From CAVVJA01 sp963801715 (GTDB taxonomy: Bacteria; Actinomycetota; Actinomycetes; Mycobacteriales; Jatrophihabitantaceae): DNA of 64,000 bases. The notes under the pieces were generated by a model. That model saw only the letters and a list, made by a program, of their open reading frames with translations, had not been told where the DNA came from and did not search any database. The position numbers and the translations under genes were made by a program. Shown one piece after another: positions 26,465-38,269 of this stretch. Position 1 is the first letter of the stretch. Each line of letters begins with the position of its first letter. The stretch lies in contig CAWDGB010000022.1 in assembly GCA_963801715.1 (NCBI GenBank), positions 62,001 through 126,000 on the forward strand, written 5' to 3'.

Positions 26465-27884
26465 CCGCGTCGAGCTGCGCCTGAAACCACGGCCCGGGTG
26501 GCAGCGCGACCGCTGCCTGCCGCAGCCGACGGCACCGGGCGATCCGTTCCTCGTCCGGCATCGTCAGCGCCTCGTACAGTGCGTTCGCCGTTTCGGACAC
26601 ATCGAATGGGTTGACCAGCAGCGCATCCCGGCCCAGTGCGTCTGCCGCGCCGGTGTCCCGGGAGAGCACGACGGCGGGATCCCGCTCCGAGAGCACGATG
26701 CCTTCCTGTACGACGAGATTCATACCGTCACGGACCGAGTTGACGAACACCACGTCGCACACCCGCAGCGCGGCGAGCGAACCCGGGTAGTCGTCGCTGA
26801 TATCGAGCAGTAGCGGGGTCCAGGTGTCGGTGCCGAACTCGTCGTCGATCTCTCGCGCCAGCCGCGATACCAACGCCGTGTACTCGCGGTACTCCGGCAA
26901 ATCCTCTCGCGACGGGTAGTTGTCGATGATGTGCACGACCCGATCACGCCACTCGGGGTGCGAGCGCAGCAGTTCCCGGTAGGCCAGCAGCCCGCGGAAC
27001 ACGTTCTTGGACAGCTCGGTCCGATCCACCCGTCCGATGACCTTGCGATCGCCCACCACGTCGCGCAGCTGCCGCACGGAGCTGTCGACATCGCGGCGAT
27101 GGGCCCGCTGAAACAGCTCGTCCGCCTCGGTCGACAGCGGAAACAGCTCCATCCGGCCGGCCGGCGCTCGCCCCAGGATCGAGCGGCAGCAGTCGACGAA
27201 CTGGTCCCGCCAGCGGGCGCAGTGGAAGCCCACGACATCAGCGCCGGACACGCCGTCGAGCACATCCCGCGCGACGTCGCCCGGCAGCATGTGGAAGTAC
27301 TCCGCGGGCACCCACGGGGTATGGGTGAAGTGACCTATGCGCACGTCGGGTCGCAGGTCGCGGAGCAGCCGAGGGGCGAGAAAGAGGTGGTAGTCCTGGA
27401 TCATGACGGTCGCCCCGTGGGCCGCCTCGGCCGCGATCGCCTCCGCGAAGGCTCGGTTGTACCGCTGGTAGCCGGCCCACGAGCGCCGCCACGCTTGGTC
27501 GAAGACCGGCGACCGCGCGGCCTCGTAGAGCATGTGCAGCAGGAACCATAGGGTCGCGTTCGCGACTCCGTTGTAGGCCTGCCGGAACGTCAGGGCATCG
27601 ATCGGCAGCATCCTGACGTCGAACTCGCCCTTGAGCGCATCGGACACTTCCGGCACCGCCGACAGCCGGCCAGACAGTGCGCGCCGGGCGAGCGACCGCT
27701 CCCGATCGTTGAGGGCAGCGCAGATCCAGACGGCGTCGGGCGTCGCCGCGAGCGCGGCCTGCATCCCGCTGACCAGGCCGCCACCGCCACGGCGGATCTC
27801 GTCGTCACCGTCCTCGACGGAAACGATCGAGATGGGCCCTCGGTTGGACGCGACGACGAGCGGGGCGGAGCCTGCGACAGTCAT
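26451..27884 (-). CDS. otsA: Trehalose-6-phosphate synthase-like GT20 enzyme
   Basis: It transfers glucose to glucose-6-phosphate in trehalose synthesis, or a related reaction. The 477 residues carry the N-terminal VVASNRGPIS, GGLVSGMQAAL, MIQDYHLFLAP and HFTHTPWVPAEYFHMLP. Next come RVDRTELSKNVFRGLLAYRE, which keeps the donor-phosphate Arg and Lys but has KN where classic OtsA has KG, and FVNSVRDGMNLVVQEGIVLS. This variant motif resembles the divergent OtsA-like group of actinobacteria that includes pseudo-glycosyltransferases, so the exact product is uncertain. The adjacent otsB gene supports a trehalose role. Confidence 0.85.
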   Translation of the reverse strand: MTVAGSAPLVVASNRGPISIVSVEDGDDEIRRGGGGLVSGMQAALAATPDAVWICAALNDRERSLARRALSGRLSAVPEVSDALKGEFDVRMLPIDALTFRQAYNGVANATLWFLLHMLYEAARSPVFDQAWRRSWAGYQRYNRAFAEAIAAEAAHGATVMIQDYHLFLAPRLLRDLRPDVRIGHFTHTPWVPAEYFHMLPGDVARDVLDGVSGADVVGFHCARWRDQFVDCCRSILGRAPAGRMELFPLSTEADELFQRAHRRDVDSSVRQLRDVVGDRKVIGRVDRTELSKNVFRGLLAYRELLRSHPEWRDRVVHIIDNYPSREDLPEYREYTALVSRLAREIDDEFGTDTWTPLLLDISDDYPGSLAALRVCDVVFVNSVRDGMNLVVQEGIVLSERDPAVVLSRDTGAADALGRDALLVNPFDVSETANALYEALTMPDEERIARCRRLRQAAVALPPGPWFQAQLDAVNAR

Positions 27885-27927
27885 GCCTAATTCCTACCCC
27901 TCGCGCAGGCTCTAGGAGCCTGCGCTG

Positions 27928-28854
27928 CTACCCGTCCCGTCGCAGCAGATCGAGCGCATGCAGCAAGTCCGGTGGGTAGGGCGCACTGATAACCATCCAC
28001 TCCCCCGATGTGGGGTGGGCGAAGCCCAACTCGCGAGCGTGCAGGCCCTGCCGGGACAGGCCGAGCCGAGCCGCCAGCACCGGATCCGCGCCGTAGGTGA
28101 GGTCTCCCACACACGGATGCCTGATGGCCGCCAGATGAACCCGGATCTGGTGCGTCCTTCCGGTTTCAGGATGGATGTCGAGCAGTGTCGCCGCCCGAAA
28201 TGCCTCCTCGGTCGCGTAGTGGGTAATGCTCGGGCGACCGCCGGCGACGACCGCGAACTTGTAGTCCGCGACGGGGTGTCGCCCGATTGGGGCGTCGATG
28301 GTGCCGCTCGTCGGATCGGGATGACCCTGAGCGAGAGCGGCATAGCGTTTCTCGACCGCGCGCGTCTTGAACGCACGCTTGAGAACCGAGTACGCGCGCT
28401 CGCTCTTGGCCACTGCCATGACACCCGTCGTACCTACGTCCAGCCGATGCACGATGCCCTGACGTTCGGCCGCACCACTTGTCGCCACCTGGTAACCCAT
28501 CGCGGACAGACCCGAAACGACGGTCGGGCCCGTCCAGCCGGGACTCGGGTGGGCCGCCACCCCGACCGGCTTGTCGACGACCACCACGTCCGCGTCGTCG
28601 TAGAGCACGGCCAACCCATCGACAACCTGGGGGGTCACCGGATCGCGCACAGCATCTGGCAGCCGGACCTCGAGCAGCGAGCCGTCGGCCAACCGCGCGG
28701 ACCGCGGGGGCATCCCTCCGTCGACCAGCACGTCACCCGAGTCGATGAGGGCGGCGGCCGCAGTGCGCGAGAGGCCGAACAGCCGAGCCACCGCGACGTC
28801 CAGCCGAACCCCGACCAGCCCGTCGGGCACCGCAAGCAGCCGAGTCGGGCTCAC
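27928..28854 (-). CDS. rluD: RluD-type 23S rRNA pseudouridine synthase
   Basis: It isomerises uridines in 23S rRNA. The 308-residue protein has an S4 domain at its start (RLDVAVARLFGLSRTAAAAL, then IDSGDVLVDG) and the catalytic domain with VVVDKPVGVAAHPSPG, then GIVHRLDVGTTGVMAVAKSE holding the catalytic Asp, and HPETGRTHQIRVHLAAI. It follows lspA with a 4-base overlap (28851-28854), the usual lspA-rluD pair. Confidence 0.94.
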   Translation of the reverse strand: MSPTRLLAVPDGLVGVRLDVAVARLFGLSRTAAAALIDSGDVLVDGGMPPRSARLADGSLLEVRLPDAVRDPVTPQVVDGLAVLYDDADVVVVDKPVGVAAHPSPGWTGPTVVSGLSAMGYQVATSGAAERQGIVHRLDVGTTGVMAVAKSERAYSVLKRAFKTRAVEKRYAALAQGHPDPTSGTIDAPIGRHPVADYKFAVVAGGRPSITHYATEEAFRAATLLDIHPETGRTHQIRVHLAAIRHPCVGDLTYGADPVLAARLGLSRQGLHARELGFAHPTSGEWMVISAPYPPDLLHALDLLRRDG

Positions 28855-29441
28855 GACGTGCCCGCGCCTCGCCTACTGCCGTCGAGATCGATGCCGCGCA
28901 GGGCCGTAATCGCGGCCAGGATCGCCCCACACACGATGGCCGAATCGGCCAGGTTGAAGATCGGCCAGATGTGCCCGTCGTTGGCGAACAGACTGATCCA
29001 GTCGACGACATGGCCGCGCCCCCCACCCGGCGATCGCAGCACCCTATCGGTGAGGTTTCCGACCGCGCCGCCAAGCACGAGCCCGAGCGCCACGGCCCAA
29101 CTCGCCGAGTACAAGCGGCGGGCCGCTCGCAGAATGACCACCACCACAACGACGGCGACAACCGTGAGCACCACCGTCGCGCCGGTGCCCACGGAGAACG
29201 CCGCGCCGGAATTGCGCGTCAACACCAGATAGGCAGCTCCACCGAGCAGCCGCACCGGAGTCTCGTGCTCCAGCGTGGCGACCACGATCGACTTGCTGAC
29301 GACGTCGAGCACGTAGACGAGGACAGCGACAACTGCGAACAGCAGCACCTTGCGCGACCGCGGCGTCGACCCGTCACCCATGGGCTTGGAAGCTGCGTCC
29401 GGGTCGGCCGAGGTCACGACGCTATTCTCCCGCAGCGTCAC
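28851..29441 (-). CDS. lspA: Lipoprotein signal peptidase
   Basis: It cleaves the signal peptide of prolipoproteins after lipid attachment. The 196 residues have four membrane helices. The two catalytic aspartates sit in GGAVGNLTDRVLR and IFNLADSAIVCG, and TRNSGAAFSVG is also conserved. A polar N-terminal extension of about 30 residues precedes helix one; a start further in is possible. It overlaps rluD by 4 bases. Confidence 0.94.
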   Translation of the reverse strand: MTLRENSVVTSADPDAASKPMGDGSTPRSRKVLLFAVVAVLVYVLDVVSKSIVVATLEHETPVRLLGGAAYLVLTRNSGAAFSVGTGATVVLTVVAVVVVVVILRAARRLYSASWAVALGLVLGGAVGNLTDRVLRSPGGGRGHVVDWISLFANDGHIWPIFNLADSAIVCGAILAAITALRGIDLDGSRRGAGTS

Positions 29442-29453
29442 GCCGGCGGGAAA

Positions 29454-30305
29454 TCAGCGCCGTTCCTCGCGTTGCTTGCACGCGACATCGAGCGTGGCCA
29501 TCGGGAAAGCCTTCAGCCGCGCCTTCGGGATTGGCTTGCCGCAGCTCTCGCAGTAGCCATAAGTGCCCGCGTCGATACGTTCGACCGCCCGCTTGATCTG
29601 CGTCAGCAGATCCAGCCGATTCGCCGCGATCGACAACTCCTGCTCCCGCTCGAAGGTCTTGCTGCCGGCATCGGCCTGGTCGTCGCCGGCGCCATCGGTG
29701 CTCGACGACTGCAACTCGTCAAGCTCAAGGAGCGACTGGTTGTACTCGGACTGCATCTCCGACAGCTGAGCGACGAGTTGGGCCCGAACCTGAGCCAGCT
29801 CGCGGGCCGTCCACTCGGAGTCACGCGGTACCGCGATGGCTACCTCGGTCGACGCTGTCGCCTTCGTTGAGATCTTGGTTGATCGCTTCGTCGCAGTCGC
29901 CGATGTGGAGCGGGCGGCGCTCTTGCTCGGCGCCGCCTTGGTCGGCGTTGCCTTCTTCGTCGCCGCGCGGCCGGAGGTCGCCGCGCGGCTCGACTTGGCG
30001 GGTGTCGTAGTTTTGGGCTCCGCCTTCGTCGACTTGGCCGGCGCTGCGGTCGCCTTCTTCGAGGAGGCCGCTGCGCTTGCCTTAGTCGCAGTTCCCGCCG
30101 CTTTTGCCGTCTTGCGCGTGGTCGCGGACGACTTTACGGCGGCCTTGGACGCGGGGGTGCGCGACGAGGTCGCCGACGCCTTCGTGGTCGCTCGCTTCGT
30201 CGGTCGGGCGGCTTTGGCCGCCGACGCCTTGGTGGCCGTCGTTACCTTCGCCGCGCGGGGCGTCCCGGACCGCGACGCTCGTCCCCCCCGACCAACGGCA
30301 GCCAT
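29454..30305 (-). CDS. DksA/TraR-like zinc-finger protein with Lys/Ala-rich tail
   Basis: The roughly 283-residue protein has a long Ala/Lys/Thr/Ser-rich N-terminus of about 150 residues, like histone H1 tails. A helical hairpin (ELAQVRAQLVAQLSEMQSEY and on) and the DksA zinc finger follow. The finger reads GYCESCGKPIPKARLKAFPM and then ATLDVACKQREERR. The third cysteine of the usual Cys4 set is an Asp here, so metal binding may be altered. Family members bind RNA polymerase; the basic tail suggests nucleic-acid binding. Both are inference. ATG 30305 follows GGAAGGG; ATG 30311 is an alternative. Confidence 0.82.
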   Translation of the reverse strand: MAAVGRGGRASRSGTPRAAKVTTATKASAAKAARPTKRATTKASATSSRTPASKAAVKSSATTRKTAKAAGTATKASAAASSKKATAAPAKSTKAEPKTTTPAKSSRAATSGRAATKKATPTKAAPSKSAARSTSATATKRSTKISTKATASTEVAIAVPRDSEWTARELAQVRAQLVAQLSEMQSEYNQSLLELDELQSSSTDGAGDDQADAGSKTFEREQELSIAANRLDLLTQIKRAVERIDAGTYGYCESCGKPIPKARLKAFPMATLDVACKQREERR

Positions 30306-30514
30306 GGCCATCCCTTCCAGGTCTCTGCTCAACGGGCATTGCCTGCCTTTCGCGGTCCCCACTAAGCCCCGCAAAGGCGGCCAAGGATACGAGCTAGGAG
30401 ACCGCTTTGCCACTGGGCTCGCCGCGGCCCGGTTCGGCGACCGTGGATGCCGTGGGCAGGGTGACGTTATCCGCTGCTCGCCGAGGCCGCCGAATCGCTA
30501 GGATGCGGAAGGTA

Positions 30515-30760
30515 GTTGCGCGATGACGAGGACAAGTAGCCTCGGTTTCCGCCGGTGAGCGACCTGGGGATGGTGTGAGCCCGGGGCGGCGACCCGGGAC
30601 GAAATCACCTCCGAGCACCGGAAGAACGGGTGACGAACGTCACCTCAGTAGAGCCGGACCGGCGAACGAAGTGGGCGCTTCGGCGTCAACGAGGGTGGTA
30701 CCGCGGAGCCCGGCAACCAGCCGGTGCGTCGTCCCTCGAGTGGATCGGACTCGAGGATGG
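30515..30760 (+). ncRNA. T-box riboswitch controlling ileS (Ile, translational type)
   Basis: The T-box core AGGGTGGTACCGCGG is at 30692-30706. Stem I starts near the GATGACGAGGACAAGTAG segment (30522-30539). The best specifier is AUC at 30604-30606, followed by a purine, which fits isoleucine. CGAGGG (30690-30695) can pair with CCCTCG (30733-30738) when uncharged tRNA binds. The competing hairpin, 30734-30741 with 30749-30756, hides GAGGA (30753-30757), the ribosome site before ATG 30771. This makes a translational switch of the kind known in actinobacterial ileS leaders. Of the 465 bases from 30306 to 30770, 30306-30514 hold only the DksA promoter side and otherwise nothing recognisable. 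Confidence 0.9.
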
Positions 30761-30770
30761 GGCACCCCTA

Positions 30771-33966
<3,196 letters not shown>

Positions 33967-33994
33967 CGGGTGTCTTCCGGGCCGACCCCTGCTG

Positions 33995-34026
33995 CGGCAC
34001 GCCCTGGGCGAGCGCCGAGCGTGCCG
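33995..34026. terminator. Bidirectional hairpin between ileS and divIVA
   Basis: An 8-bp stem CGGCACGC (33995-34002) and GCGTGCCG (34019-34026) encloses a small inner GGCG/CGCC pair. It lies between two convergent genes and can end transcription from both. There is no U-tract. Confidence 0.55.
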
Positions 34027-34045
34027 CCGTGGCAGCTGGCCTTAG

Positions 34046-34975
34046 CTAGCCGGCCTGGGCGGCCTCATGCTGGTCCATCTGGGCGCCGTCCCGCCCGGAC
34101 TGCGCGGGCTCGGCCCGACCGCTCGCGTCCAGATCCCGCAGCTGCGACTCCAGGTAGCTCTTCAGCCGGACGCGGTACTCGCGCTCGAACGTTCGAAGCT
34201 GCTCGACCCGCTTCTCCAGCGCTTCCTTGCGCTGTTCGAACTGCGCGGTGATCGTGTGCGAACGTTGCTCGGCGTCGGACAATAGCTGGGTCGCGCGCTC
34301 GTTGCTCTCCCGCTCGAGCTGGTCGGCCCGGGCCTGAGCTTCGCCGACGTACTTCTGCGATTGCTGCTGCGCGTCGGTGAGGGTCGCATGGGCGGTGGCC
34401 TGTGCTTCGGCAAGGAGCCGCTCCGCCTCGGCTTTGGACTGAGCGAGGTGCGTGTCGGCCGTCTGCTGGGCAAGCGCCAGCATCTGGATAGCCTGGGCGT
34501 GGTGATCCTCGGCGGTCAATCCACCTGCCGCCCCCGCAGCGACTGCCGCAGCATGCGCCTGCTGGGCCGCCTGCGCCGCCTCCTGAGCCTCGAGCAGCTG
34601 CTGCCTGCTCTCTCCCAATTGCTGCTCAGTGTGCGCTAGCTGCTGCTGCAATCCGACTACCTGCTGCCCGGCGGCATCCCCGCTCGAGCTCAGCGCGCGC
34701 TCGAGTTCGTTGATCCGGGCATGCAGGCGGCCGTTTTCGTCGCGCGCCGCGGCCAGCTCAGCCATCGATCGATCGTCGATGGCGGGATGTACTTGGGTGT
34801 CTGCGCTCGCACCACTGCCGTTGGCGCGCAGGTCATTGTTCTCTTCGATCAGCCGCGCGAGCTCGACCTCGACCACGTCGAGGAACGCGTCGACCTCCTC
34901 CTCGTCGTAGCCACGCTTGCCGATCGGCGGCTTCTTGAAGGCCACATTGTGGACTTCGGCGGGAGTCAGCGGCAT
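34046..34975 (-). CDS. divIVA: DivIVA/Wag31 polar growth protein
   Basis: The coiled-coil scaffold directs polar growth and septum maturation in actinobacteria. The 309 residues start MPLTPAEVHNVAFKKPPIGK and GYDEEEVDAFLDVVEVELAR, the membrane-binding N-terminal domain. A long Gln/Ala/Glu-rich coiled coil follows (residues about 80-275), interrupted near residues 143-153 by an Ala/Gly-rich stretch. It ends with a short polar tail. It lies after yggT at the end of the dcw block, its standard place. Confidence 0.93.
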   Translation of the reverse strand: MPLTPAEVHNVAFKKPPIGKRGYDEEEVDAFLDVVEVELARLIEENNDLRANGSGASADTQVHPAIDDRSMAELAAARDENGRLHARINELERALSSSGDAAGQQVVGLQQQLAHTEQQLGESRQQLLEAQEAAQAAQQAHAAAVAAGAAGGLTAEDHHAQAIQMLALAQQTADTHLAQSKAEAERLLAEAQATAHATLTDAQQQSQKYVGEAQARADQLERESNERATQLLSDAEQRSHTITAQFEQRKEALEKRVEQLRTFEREYRVRLKSYLESQLRDLDASGRAEPAQSGRDGAQMDQHEAAQAG

Positions 34976-35115
34976 GGGTCACCTCGTGATCGTCAGACCG
35001 GAACCGGGTGGTTCCGCGGTCAGGTGCGGATGATGCAGGTGTTGCAATGCGTAGCGCAAGTCACGCCGGACCTGCCAACCGGCCCGACCCGCCCGCTGCT
35101 TGGGAGGATCGACCA

Positions 35116-35403
35116 CTAGGCGAGTCCCAGCGCCACCCAGCGCAGAGCCAGGATAGCGATCCACAAAATCATGATGCTCAGGTCAAGACTTATTCCACCT
35201 AGGCGGAGGGGTGGAATGATCCGCCGCAGCAATTTCACCGGAGGATCCGTGCTCGTGTAGACGAGCTCGAGCCCAACAGCGGTCACGCCGACCGGGCGCC
35301 ACGACCTGGCGAATTGACGGGCGATCTCAACCACAATTCTGGCGATGATCAGTAGAAGATACAGGTAGAGCGCAAAGGCGATGACACTCCAGAACAGCGC
35401 CAT
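35116..35403 (-). CDS. YggT family membrane protein
   Basis: The 95-residue protein has two YggT-type membrane segments: MALFWSVIAFALYLYLLLII and then, after STDPPVKLLRRIIPPLRLGG, SLDLSIMILWIAILALRWVA. It is encoded between sepF and divIVA as in other actinobacteria. YggT proteins are implicated in division or osmotic balance, but the exact role is unclear. I chose ATG 35403 with a GGGGAGA site; the frame extends to 35448. Confidence 0.85.
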   Translation of the reverse strand: MALFWSVIAFALYLYLLLIIARIVVEIARQFARSWRPVGVTAVGLELVYTSTDPPVKLLRRIIPPLRLGGISLDLSIMILWIAILALRWVALGLA

Positions 35404-35555
35404 CGATGACGTCTCCCCGATCCTCGGCACACCTGTGGCACGTCCCATGAGGACTGGCCACTATCCATGGTGCCACGCCGAGCGAACCCGGACGTCCCGT
35501 GCACGCAGCTAATTACGCCGCCGATAACGCTGTGCGACGGACCGTGACTGTTGAG

Positions 35556-36098
35556 TCAGGACTGGTTGAAGAATCCGCCCTCAGCAATGCGGGCCTTATC
35601 CTGAGCCGTCACGGTGACGTTGTGTGGGCTGAGCAGGAAAACCTTGGCCGTCACGCGCTCAATCCGCCCGTGCAACCCGAAGGTCAGCCCAGCGGCAAAG
35701 TCCACCAAGCGCTTGGCGTCGGAGTCGTCCATCTCCGACAGGTTCATGATAACCGGGGTGCCCGACCGGAAATGTTCCCCAATCGTGCGTGCCTCGTTGT
35801 AGGTGCGGGGATGCAGGGTGGTGATCCGATAAGACTGGAACTCCTCGTAGTCGGCTGAGTACCCGCTGCCCTGGTCCTCCCCTGGCCACTCGCGAGCGAC
35901 TACCGCGGTCGCCGCACCACCGGAGCCGCCATCGCCATTCCCGCGGGCATACCTCGTGTCTGGTCCGTAGTCCACCGGACGCGACCGGGGGGCGCGGTCG
36001 TACGGGGCGCGGTCATAGCTTTCACCGCTTTCGACAACCCCCTCGTCGTCTTCGACCAGGCCGAGGTAGACGCCCATCTTCTTCATCGCTCCGGGCAT
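35556..36098 (-). CDS. sepF: Cell division protein SepF
   Basis: It anchors FtsZ to the membrane. The 180-residue protein starts with a membrane-binding amphipathic helix (MPGAMKKMGVYLGLVED). A long disordered, Arg/Tyr-rich linker follows, then the SepF core YRITTLHPRTYNEARTIGEH, GTPVIMNLSEMDDSDAKRLV, DFAAGLTFGLHGRIERV and FLLSPHNVTVTAQ. In actinobacteria, which lack FtsA and ZipA, SepF is the main FtsZ tether. It is encoded 84 bp after yggS. Confidence 0.95.
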   Translation of the reverse strand: MPGAMKKMGVYLGLVEDDEGVVESGESYDRAPYDRAPRSRPVDYGPDTRYARGNGDGGSGGAATAVVAREWPGEDQGSGYSADYEEFQSYRITTLHPRTYNEARTIGEHFRSGTPVIMNLSEMDDSDAKRLVDFAAGLTFGLHGRIERVTAKVFLLSPHNVTVTAQDKARIAEGGFFNQS

Positions 36099-36182
36099 AT
36101 CGTCCTCCTGTTGTTCCGGCTGTCGCGCGGTACGGCCTGCGGTGAGCGGTCACTGACCGGTTGTGCGGTGACGCTATCCGAA

Positions 36183-36902
36183 TCATGGTCTTCGTCGGCC
36201 GAGCAACGCCGAACCGACACGCAGATGTGTCGCGCCCTGTCGAATCGCCGCCTCCAGGTCGCCGCTCATTCCGGCCGAGATCGAGGTCGCGTCCGGATGA
36301 CGAGCGCGGACCTGCCAGGAGACATCTTGCAAACCAGCAAAGGCGGTGTCGGGGTCGGCGTCCATCGGCGCGATCGCCATCACGCCGAGCAGGTCGAGCT
36401 CGGGTGCCAGCGCAACCTGGTCGGCGAGCATGATCACATCGTCGACTAGCGCGCCGCCCCTGCGCGTGTCTGCGTCGAGGCTGACCTGGATGAACACCGC
36501 GAGCCGCCGGCCGGCGTGCCGCGCGCCGGCCGCGAGTCCGGCGACCAGCTGCGGGCGCTCGACGGAGTGCACCGTCGCCGCGTAGCTGGCCACTGACCGG
36601 CACTTGTTCTGCTGCAACCGCCCGACGAAATGCCACCGCAGGTTCAGATCCGACGCGCTCACATCGGTCAACGCCGCGATCTTGCGGCGTGCTTCCTGAT
36701 CGCGGCTCTCGCCCACATCCTGCTGGCCCAATTCACCGAGCAGGGCGATGTCGCTGACCGGGAACCCTTTCGTGACCGCGATGAGGGTGAGCTCGTCGGG
36801 ATCTCGTCCTACGGACTCGCAGGCCGCCCCGATGCGCGCGCGCAACCGCTCCAGGGAGGCGAGTAGCTCCGCTCGCCGGTCCGGTTCGGTGCCGCCCGTC
36901 AC
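36183..36902 (-). CDS. yggS: YggS/YlmE family PLP-binding protein
   Basis: This PLP-homeostasis protein of about 239 residues has a single alanine-racemase-like barrel. It carries the PLP lysine in LTLIAVTKGFP, WHFVGRLQQNKCRSV and SAGMSGDLEAAIRQGATHLR. GTG 36902 gives the usual length and lies 13 bp after the ftsZ stop. The laccase-domain gene pgeF (ylmD), often found between ftsZ and yggS, is absent. Confidence 0.92.
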   Translation of the reverse strand: MTGGTEPDRRAELLASLERLRARIGAACESVGRDPDELTLIAVTKGFPVSDIALLGELGQQDVGESRDQEARRKIAALTDVSASDLNLRWHFVGRLQQNKCRSVASYAATVHSVERPQLVAGLAAGARHAGRRLAVFIQVSLDADTRRGGALVDDVIMLADQVALAPELDLLGVMAIAPMDADPDTAFAGLQDVSWQVRARHPDATSISAGMSGDLEAAIRQGATHLRVGSALLGRRRP

Positions 36903-36915
36903 CGGACTCCGTCGG

Positions 36916-38046
36916 TCAGTTCTTGAGGAAGTCGGGCACGTCGAGCTCGTCGTCCAGCCCAAGCGGGGCCCGGCCGATGCCAGACGACGGAAGTGGCCAT
37001 CCCGGCGTCCGGCCCTGTCCGTTCCGCGCAGGTTCAGGCACCTGGTCCGGCTCCGCGTCGCCGTGCGATCGCCGGACGTCGACCTTCTTGTACGGCAGCT
37101 GCCCACTGTCGAACCCGGCGGCGATCACCGTCACTTTCACCTCGTCGCCGAGCGTGTCGTCGATCACCGCGCCGAAGATGATGTTCGCGTCCGGGTGTGC
37201 GGCCTCCGCAACCAGCGACGCAGCGTCGTTGATCTCGAACAAGCCAAGGTCCGACCCGCCGTAGATGGACAGCAAGACGCCGTGCGCGCCTTCCATGCTG
37301 GCCTCGAGCAGCGGGCTGGCGATGGCGATCTCGGCGGCGTTGCGGGCCCGATTGTCGCCCCGGGCGGCGCCGATCCCCATGAGCGCCGAACCGGCGCCGC
37401 TCATGACGCTCTTGACGTCAGCGAAGTCCAAATTGATCAGCCCGGGCGTGGTGATCAGGTCGGTAATTCCCTGCACGCCGGACAGGAGTACCTGATCAGC
37501 GCTCCGGAACGCGTCCATGACGCTCACGTTCTCGTCGGAGATCTGCAGCAGCCGATCGTTGGGGATCACGATGAGGGTGTCGCACTCCGACCGCAGCGTC
37601 TCGATGCCGTCGTCGGCCTGCGCGGCCCGCTTCTTGCCCTCGAACGAGAACGGGCGGGTCACCACACCGATCGTCAATGCGCCGAGCTTGCGGGAGATAC
37701 TCGCGATGACCGGAGCCCCACCGGTACCGGTCCCGCCGCCCTCGCCCGCGGTCACGAAAACCATGTCGGCGCCCTTGAGCACCTCTTCGATCTCGTCCCG
37801 GTGATCCTCAGCGGCCTTCCGCCCGACCTCGGGTTGGGCACCGGCGCCAAGGCCCCGGGTGAGCTCGCGCCCGACGTCGAGCTTGACGTCGGCATCGCTC
37901 ATCAGCAGGGCCTGGGCGTCGGTGTTCACCGCGATGAACTCGACGCCCTTCAATCCGACCTCGATCATGCGATTCACGGCGTTGACACCGCCGCCGCCGA
38001 CACCGACGACCTTGATGACCGCGAGGTAGTTGTGCGGTGGGGTCAT
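36916..38046 (-). CDS. ftsZ: Cell division GTPase FtsZ
   Basis: It polymerises into the division ring. The 376 residues hold the nucleotide site (VVGVGGGGVNAVNRMI, then AGEGGGTGTGGAPVIA, the tubulin signature), the T7 loop NLDFADVKSVM and a short C-terminal linker. The conserved tail ends LDDELDVPDFLKN, the site that binds SepF. ATG 38046 follows AGGAAG. A 316-bp gap separates it from ftsQ, so it probably has its own promoter. Confidence 0.97.
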   Translation of the reverse strand: MTPPHNYLAVIKVVGVGGGGVNAVNRMIEVGLKGVEFIAVNTDAQALLMSDADVKLDVGRELTRGLGAGAQPEVGRKAAEDHRDEIEEVLKGADMVFVTAGEGGGTGTGGAPVIASISRKLGALTIGVVTRPFSFEGKKRAAQADDGIETLRSECDTLIVIPNDRLLQISDENVSVMDAFRSADQVLLSGVQGITDLITTPGLINLDFADVKSVMSGAGSALMGIGAARGDNRARNAAEIAIASPLLEASMEGAHGVLLSIYGGSDLGLFEINDAASLVAEAAHPDANIIFGAVIDDTLGDEVKVTVIAAGFDSGQLPYKKVDVRRSHGDAEPDQVPEPARNGQGRTPGWPLPSSGIGRAPLGLDDELDVPDFLKN

Positions 38047-38160
38047 GTGGCTTCCTGCTTCCGCTATGGGGACCGGCGTTCGTGGACGGGTAGGGCTGGG
38101 CCTGCGGATCGTCTGCGGCTAACGCGGTGAACCCTCATCCTCAAGTAGACCCTTAATGTT

Positions 38161-38175
38161 ATGTCAACCTGACAT
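38161..38175 (-). promoter_or_regulatory. Candidate ftsZ promoter element with palindrome
   Basis: A perfect TTGACA (-35) on the minus strand (38162-38167) lies about 115 bp before ftsZ, inside an inverted repeat ATGTCA-ACC-TGACAT (38161-38175). No convincing -10 is seen at the right distance. The overlap suggests regulated transcription of ftsZ. Apart from this and the 38270-38313 palindrome, I see nothing in 38047-38362. Confidence 0.35.
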
Positions 38176-38269
38176 CGTGATCCGACGGTAGACAAACCCA
38201 AGGCCGTTTCAAGCAGGCGCGCCGCGCGACGCGCGAGCCCATTGCCGTCCTGCCGCCGCGGAGCTGTCG

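Noticed and set aside
36748..38130. 460-residue plus-strand open frame over yggS and ftsZ
   Set aside because: ftsZ is certain on the other strand; the plus-strand product has no family features.
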